From Sphingobacterium faecale (lineage in GTDB: Bacteria; Bacteroidota; Bacteroidia; Sphingobacteriales; Sphingobacteriaceae): 64,000 nt of DNA. Below, one piece after another: positions 62,903 through 64,000 of this stretch. Below the pieces are notes generated by a model. It was given only the letters and a program-made list of their open reading frames with translations. It was not told the origin of the DNA and searched no databases. How positions within the stretch are numbered: the stretch's first letter is position 1; each line of letters begins with the position of its first letter. Both the position numbers and the translations under genes were made by a program. The stretch is from the NCBI RefSeq assembly GCF_016746095.1, contig NZ_JAERTY010000004.1, positions 186,001 through 250,000 of the forward strand, written 5' to 3'.

Positions 62903-64000
62903 ATGTATGAAATTTTATTCAAACCGTTGATCGGTCTCCTTATTCCTATAAACGGAAAAGGATATCGGTCATCCACTTCGAGAGTCGAAAATCCGCTATA
63001 TAGGACCAATATACTCTCGTTTAAACATGTCTTTATGCGTATCACTTTGCTAAGTTTATTCTTGGGAGCTGTATTGGTACATGCCAGCCCAAACGTAAAT
63101 GCTCAACGCATCACTCTAAACAAAAAGTCGATAAGTGTCATCGATTTCTTTAGAGAGGTCAGAAAACAGACTGCTTATGATTTTGTATACGACCATTCTA
63201 TTGTAAAGGACAAAAGGGTATCGCTCGTCGTAAACGAAATGCCACTGGAACAACTGTTGGAAAAGGTACTCCCCGAAATTCAGCTTTCCTGGAAAGTAAA
63301 AGATCGAGTCATTGTCATCAATGAAATAGTTTCTTCCTCTTCAGGGGCCATAGCTCAACAACCCATAACAGGTAAAGTGACCAATGAAAAAGGAGTTCCC
63401 TTAATAGGGGCTTCCGTATTCAGTGCACAGCAGAATACCCTGACGGACGAGGCTGGTAAGTTTAGTATTGCGGCTAAAACCGGAGATGTAATCACTATCC
63501 GTTATGTAGGCTATGAAACTAAAACAGTTTCAATTGTAAGCAATGAGCCGTTGAGAATTCAAATGCATCCTCAACTGGAAGAAATGGAAGATGTGGTGGT
63601 AACAGCACTGGGGTTGAAAAAATCAGAATCCAGTCTCGGCTATGCTGTTGAAAATGTAAAAGGAGACGTTTTTGAAAAAGTAAAATCAGATAAGGTAATC
63701 GATATGTTGGCAGGGCGCGTCGCTGGCCTGCGTGTCAACAGCCGATCGGGCGTACTACAGGATGCTGCTATCACGCTCCGCGGACGAGAGCCGCTCTACG
63801 TCGTAAATGGTAACCCTGTAAATGTTGGCTTTAGAGGTATAGCAGCCGATGATATAGAAAGTGTCACTGTTCTAAAAGGCCCGCAGGCATCGGTCCTCTA
63901 TGGTTCGAGAGGTATTGATGGGGCTATAGTTATTACCACTAAAAATTCAGGAAAGAGCGATGAGGTAGAAATAGCGGTCAATTCATCCAATATGTTGGCT
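62903..64000 (+). CDS. SusC-type TonB-dependent transducer with STN domain (partial, runs off the right edge)
   Basis: The frame is open from the ATG at 62903 to the window end (366 codons). A long leader ends in VLVHASPNVNAQ (about residue 68). The STN domain (about 70-130) has SVIDFFREVRKQTAYDFVYD. A carboxypeptidase-regulatory-like domain (about 150-225) has ITGKVTNEKGVPLIGASVFS. The plug includes EDVVVTALGLKKSESSLGY, IDMLAGRVAGLRV and VLYGSRGIDGAIVITTKNSG. The barrel lies outside. It should bind and import a ligand and signal to the FecR/sigma pair upstream. VTALGLKKSESSLGY is a form typical of RagA-like transporters for peptides or complex glycans. Confidence 0.92.
   Translation, partial: MYEILFKPLIGLLIPINGKGYRSSTSRVENPLYRTNILSFKHVFMRITLLSLFLGAVLVHASPNVNAQRITLNKKSISVIDFFREVRKQTAYDFVYDHSIVKDKRVSLVVNEMPLEQLLEKVLPEIQLSWKVKDRVIVINEIVSSSSGAIAQQPITGKVTNEKGVPLIGASVFSAQQNTLTDEAGKFSIAAKTGDVITIRYVGYETKTVSIVSNEPLRIQMHPQLEEMEDVVVTALGLKKSESSLGYAVENVKGDVFEKVKSDKVIDMLAGRVAGLRVNSRSGVLQDAAITLRGREPLYVVNGNPVNVGFRGIAADDIESVTVLKGPQASVLYGSRGIDGAIVITTKNSGKSDEVEIAVNSSNMLA

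Overview
The window looks like a chromosome segment from a Bacteroidota species, most likely of the Sphingobacteriaceae (Sphingobacterium or Pedobacter type). The basis is the number of SusC/SusD pairs, the ECF sigma/FecR modules placed directly before SusC genes, weak Shine-Dalgarno sites, and promoters of the Bacteroidota form TTTG-N19-TAnnTTTG. The family assignment is inferred from gene content alone.

Layout. (1) 1-4.4 kb: the tail of an unknown gene, a PunC-like MFS carrier, then a three-gene minus-strand set made of an outer-membrane barrel, a PCMD lipoprotein and a secreted Ntn amide hydrolase. (2) 4.6-27.6 kb: a large sialic-acid utilisation locus, all on the minus strand. In transcription order it holds a FAS1 lipoprotein, SusC, SusD, a second FAS1 lipoprotein, a second SusC and SusD, two sialidases, a FadR-type GntR regulator, a third sialidase, nanA, nanM, an MFS sialate carrier and a sialate O-acetylesterase. 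A shared 16-bp motif sits at the three promoter regions of this locus. (3) 27.6-32.6 kb: an AT-rich, decayed accessory region. It holds a hipB-like gene with a broken hipA, a striking array of 27 tandem 21-bp units, an orphan membrane protein, a YhcG-type nuclease remnant, an outer-membrane protein gene put out of frame by a 15-A run, and a tail-collar-like fragment. (4) 32.6-34.2 kb: a SulP permease. (5) 34.6-46.1 kb: a second nutrient locus, sigma, FecR, SusC, SusD, an unknown secreted protein, a Tat-type FAD oxidoreductase and CstA. (6) 46.5-58.0 kb: a third locus, sigma, FecR, SusC with an STN domain, SusD, a DUF4843 lipoprotein, a PKD-like lipoprotein, a TlpA-like thioredoxin and a secreted amidohydrolase. 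(7) 58.3-60.7 kb: thioesterase, dienelactone hydrolase and an N-acetylmuramoyl-L-alanine amidase. (8) 60.9-64 kb: a plus-strand sigma, FecR and STN-SusC module that runs off the window.

How it works together. The sialic-acid locus encodes a nearly complete route: release by sialidases, trimming of O-acetyl groups, outer-membrane uptake by two SusCD pairs, anomer conversion by NanM, inner-membrane import, and cleavage to ManNAc plus pyruvate by NanA. The ManNAc epimerase and kinase steps are not in this window. The other three SusC modules each carry their own ECF sigma/anti-sigma pair and so appear to be induced separately through their transporters. The most unexplained structure is the 21-bp repeat array at 28.67-29.23 kb.
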